Assembly: GCA_019264505.1 (NCBI GenBank)
Contig: JAHUZY010000013.1
Coordinates: 1 to 7,540, forward strand
Origin: Phenylobacterium sp.
Lineage (GTDB): Bacteria; Pseudomonadota; Alphaproteobacteria; Caulobacterales; Caulobacteraceae
Reading direction: 5' to 3'
DNA: 7,540 nt
The notes below the pieces were generated by a model that was not told where the DNA came from, did no database searches, and saw only the letters and a program-made list of their open reading frames with translations. A program made the position numbers and the translations under genes. Positions 6,542 through 7,540 of the stretch are shown piece after piece. Position 1 is the stretch's first letter, and the number at the start of each line of letters is the position of its first letter.

Positions 6542-6569
6542 TTGTCCAGAGGCCAGATGCGGCTATAGC
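6542..6569 (+). promoter_or_regulatory. Promoter of coaBC
   Basis: A -35 TTGTCC (6542-6547) is followed after 16 bp by TATAGC (6564-6569), within GCTATAGC. This is close to the caulobacterial housekeeping -10 GCTAnAwC, with one mismatch. The start of transcription would be near 6576, about 25 nt before the TTG start of coaBC. GCTATAGC is a perfect palindrome, so the same element could also be read toward the lipoprotein gene, though no good minus-strand -35 is seen. Confidence 0.6.
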
Positions 6570-6584
6570 GTGGAGCCGTTGTCG

Positions 6585-6590
6585 AAAGGG
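6585..6590 (+). promoter_or_regulatory. Ribosome binding site supporting the TTG start of coaBC
   Basis: AAAGGG lies 10 nt upstream of the TTG at 6601 and downstream of the predicted transcription start. It is the only purine-rich site in the short leader, so it supports TTG initiation. The spacing is at the long end of normal. Confidence 0.5.
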
Positions 6591-6600
6591 ACCCCGGGCC

Positions 6601-7540
6601 TTGGCGCAGAAGCAGATCCTCCTGATCGTGGGCGGCGGCGTGGCCGCCTATAAGGCCCTGGAGCTGACCCGCCTGCTCCGCAAGGCCGGCGTCGGGGTGC
6701 GCCCGATCCTCACCCACGCCGGCGCCCAGTTCGTCACGCCCCTGTCCCTGGCGGCGCTCGCCGAAGACAAGGTCTATTCCGAGCTCTTCTCCCTGACCGA
6801 CGAAGCCGAGATGGGTCATATCCAGCTGTCGCGCTCGGCCGATCTGGTGGTGGTGGTCCCGGCCACCGCCGACCTGATGGCCAAGGCCGCTCATGGGCTG
6901 GCCGGCGATCTCGCCTCCACCACCCTGCTCGCCACCGACAAGCCGGTGCTGATGGCGCCGGCCATGAATGTGCGCATGTGGGAGCATGCCGCCACGAAGC
7001 GGAACCTGGCGACCCTCAAGGCCGACGGCGTCGCCTTCGTGGGTCCGGACGAGGGCTCCATGGCCTGTGGCGAGTATGGCGCCGGCCGCATGGCCGAGCC
7101 CGCCGTCATCTTCGAGGCGATCATGGGGATGTTGACCGGAAAGGCCGCCCCCGCCGTCACGCAAGGCCCGCTCTCCGGCCGCCGCGCCATCGTCACCGCC
7201 GGCCCCACCGCCGAGCCCATCGACCCGGTGCGCTACCTGACCAACCGTTCCAGCGGCAAGCAGGGCTATGCGATCGCAGAGGCCCTGGCGGCCCTGGGCT
7301 GCGAGGTCACCCTGGTGTCCGGCCCCACGGCGCTGTCGGCCCCGGCGGGCGTCAAACGGGTGCAGGTGGAGACGGCCCGGGAAATGCTGGCCGCCTGCCA
7401 GGCCGCTCTGCCGGCCGACTTGGCCGTCTGCGTCGCCGCCGTGGCCGACTGGCGTCCCGCCGACGAGGGCGCGGTGAAGATCAAGAAGACCGGCGATGCG
7501 CCCCCGGCCCTGCGGCTGGTGGAAAACCCCGACATCCTGG
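6601..7540 (+). CDS. coaBC: Phosphopantothenoylcysteine decarboxylase/phosphopantothenate-cysteine ligase (5' part)
   Basis: The first 313 residues of the bifunctional CoA biosynthesis enzyme are present; the window edge cuts the gene. The N-terminal CoaC domain is an FMN-dependent decarboxylase. It has ILLIVGGGVAAYK at 6-18, GHIQLSR with catalytic His73, VVPATADLMAK at 85-95, APAMNVRMW at 119-127, and the substrate clamp SMACGEYGAGRM with Cys156. After a linker at about 178-192, the CoaB ligase domain begins with ITAGPT-type VTAGPTAEPIDPVRYLTN at 198-215. NRSSGKQG follows, then AAVADWRP at 279-286 and KIKK at 293-296. The start is probably TTG at 6601, giving MAQKQILLIV like homologues. The only upstream in-frame ATG (6532) precedes the promoter, and its extension does not resemble the family. 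In many bacteria dut follows. Confidence 0.95.
   Translation, partial: MAQKQILLIVGGGVAAYKALELTRLLRKAGVGVRPILTHAGAQFVTPLSLAALAEDKVYSELFSLTDEAEMGHIQLSRSADLVVVVPATADLMAKAAHGLAGDLASTTLLATDKPVLMAPAMNVRMWEHAATKRNLATLKADGVAFVGPDEGSMACGEYGAGRMAEPAVIFEAIMGMLTGKAAPAVTQGPLSGRRAIVTAGPTAEPIDPVRYLTNRSSGKQGYAIAEALAALGCEVTLVSGPTALSAPAGVKRVQVETAREMLAACQAALPADLAVCVAAVADWRPADEGAVKIKKTGDAPPALRLVENPDIL

Noticed and set aside
6496..7164. Minus-strand open frame (222 codons) opposite coaBC and its promoter
   Set aside because: coaBC motifs occupy the plus strand; this frame is a His/Gly-rich shadow.

Overview
The window looks like a near-origin housekeeping segment from an alphaproteobacterium of the Caulobacterales (Caulobacter/Phenylobacterium-like). 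The grounds are very high G+C, the style of the protein sequences, promoters of the TTGAC / TAnAwC type, and a gene order (rpsT, crotonase, TraB-like, mutM | ubiE, ubiB, coaBC) that I recall from the neighbourhood of dnaA in Caulobacter. The genus is inferred, not proven. No rRNA, tRNA, CRISPR array, insertion sequence or phage gene is visible.

Left half, minus strand (read from about 3600 down to 1): mutM (DNA glycosylase), a signal-peptide-bearing TraB/GumN protein, a crotonase (enoyl-CoA hydratase), a cytoplasmic SGNH/GDSL hydrolase, then rpsT (ribosomal protein S20). The first four are tightly packed: mutM and the TraB gene are about 5 bp apart, the TraB gene and the crotonase about 35 bp apart, and the hydrolase starts directly after the crotonase stop. 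They could be one transcript. rpsT has its own convincing promoter (377-405) and a hairpin terminator at the left edge. By synteny dnaA is expected just beyond that edge.

Right half, plus strand: ubiE and ubiB (ubiquinone biosynthesis, 1 bp apart) run divergently from mutM across a 98-bp gap. A small minus-strand lipoprotein gene follows, convergent with ubiB. Divergent from it is coaBC (coenzyme A biosynthesis), which is cut by the right edge. coaBC appears to use a TTG start: a good promoter sits between the only upstream in-frame ATG and that TTG.

Most of the window is conserved core genome. The least explained gene is the lipoprotein at 5974-6474. Its C-terminal half resembles a small domain found at the ends of polymorphic toxins and phage head proteins (barnase/EndoU/colicin/RelE-like nuclease fold), here on its own behind a lipobox and a low-complexity linker. 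Smaller points are a 12-bp tandem duplication that doubles the crotonase start codon, a palindromic -10 element between the lipoprotein and coaBC, and a hairpin in the rpsT leader.
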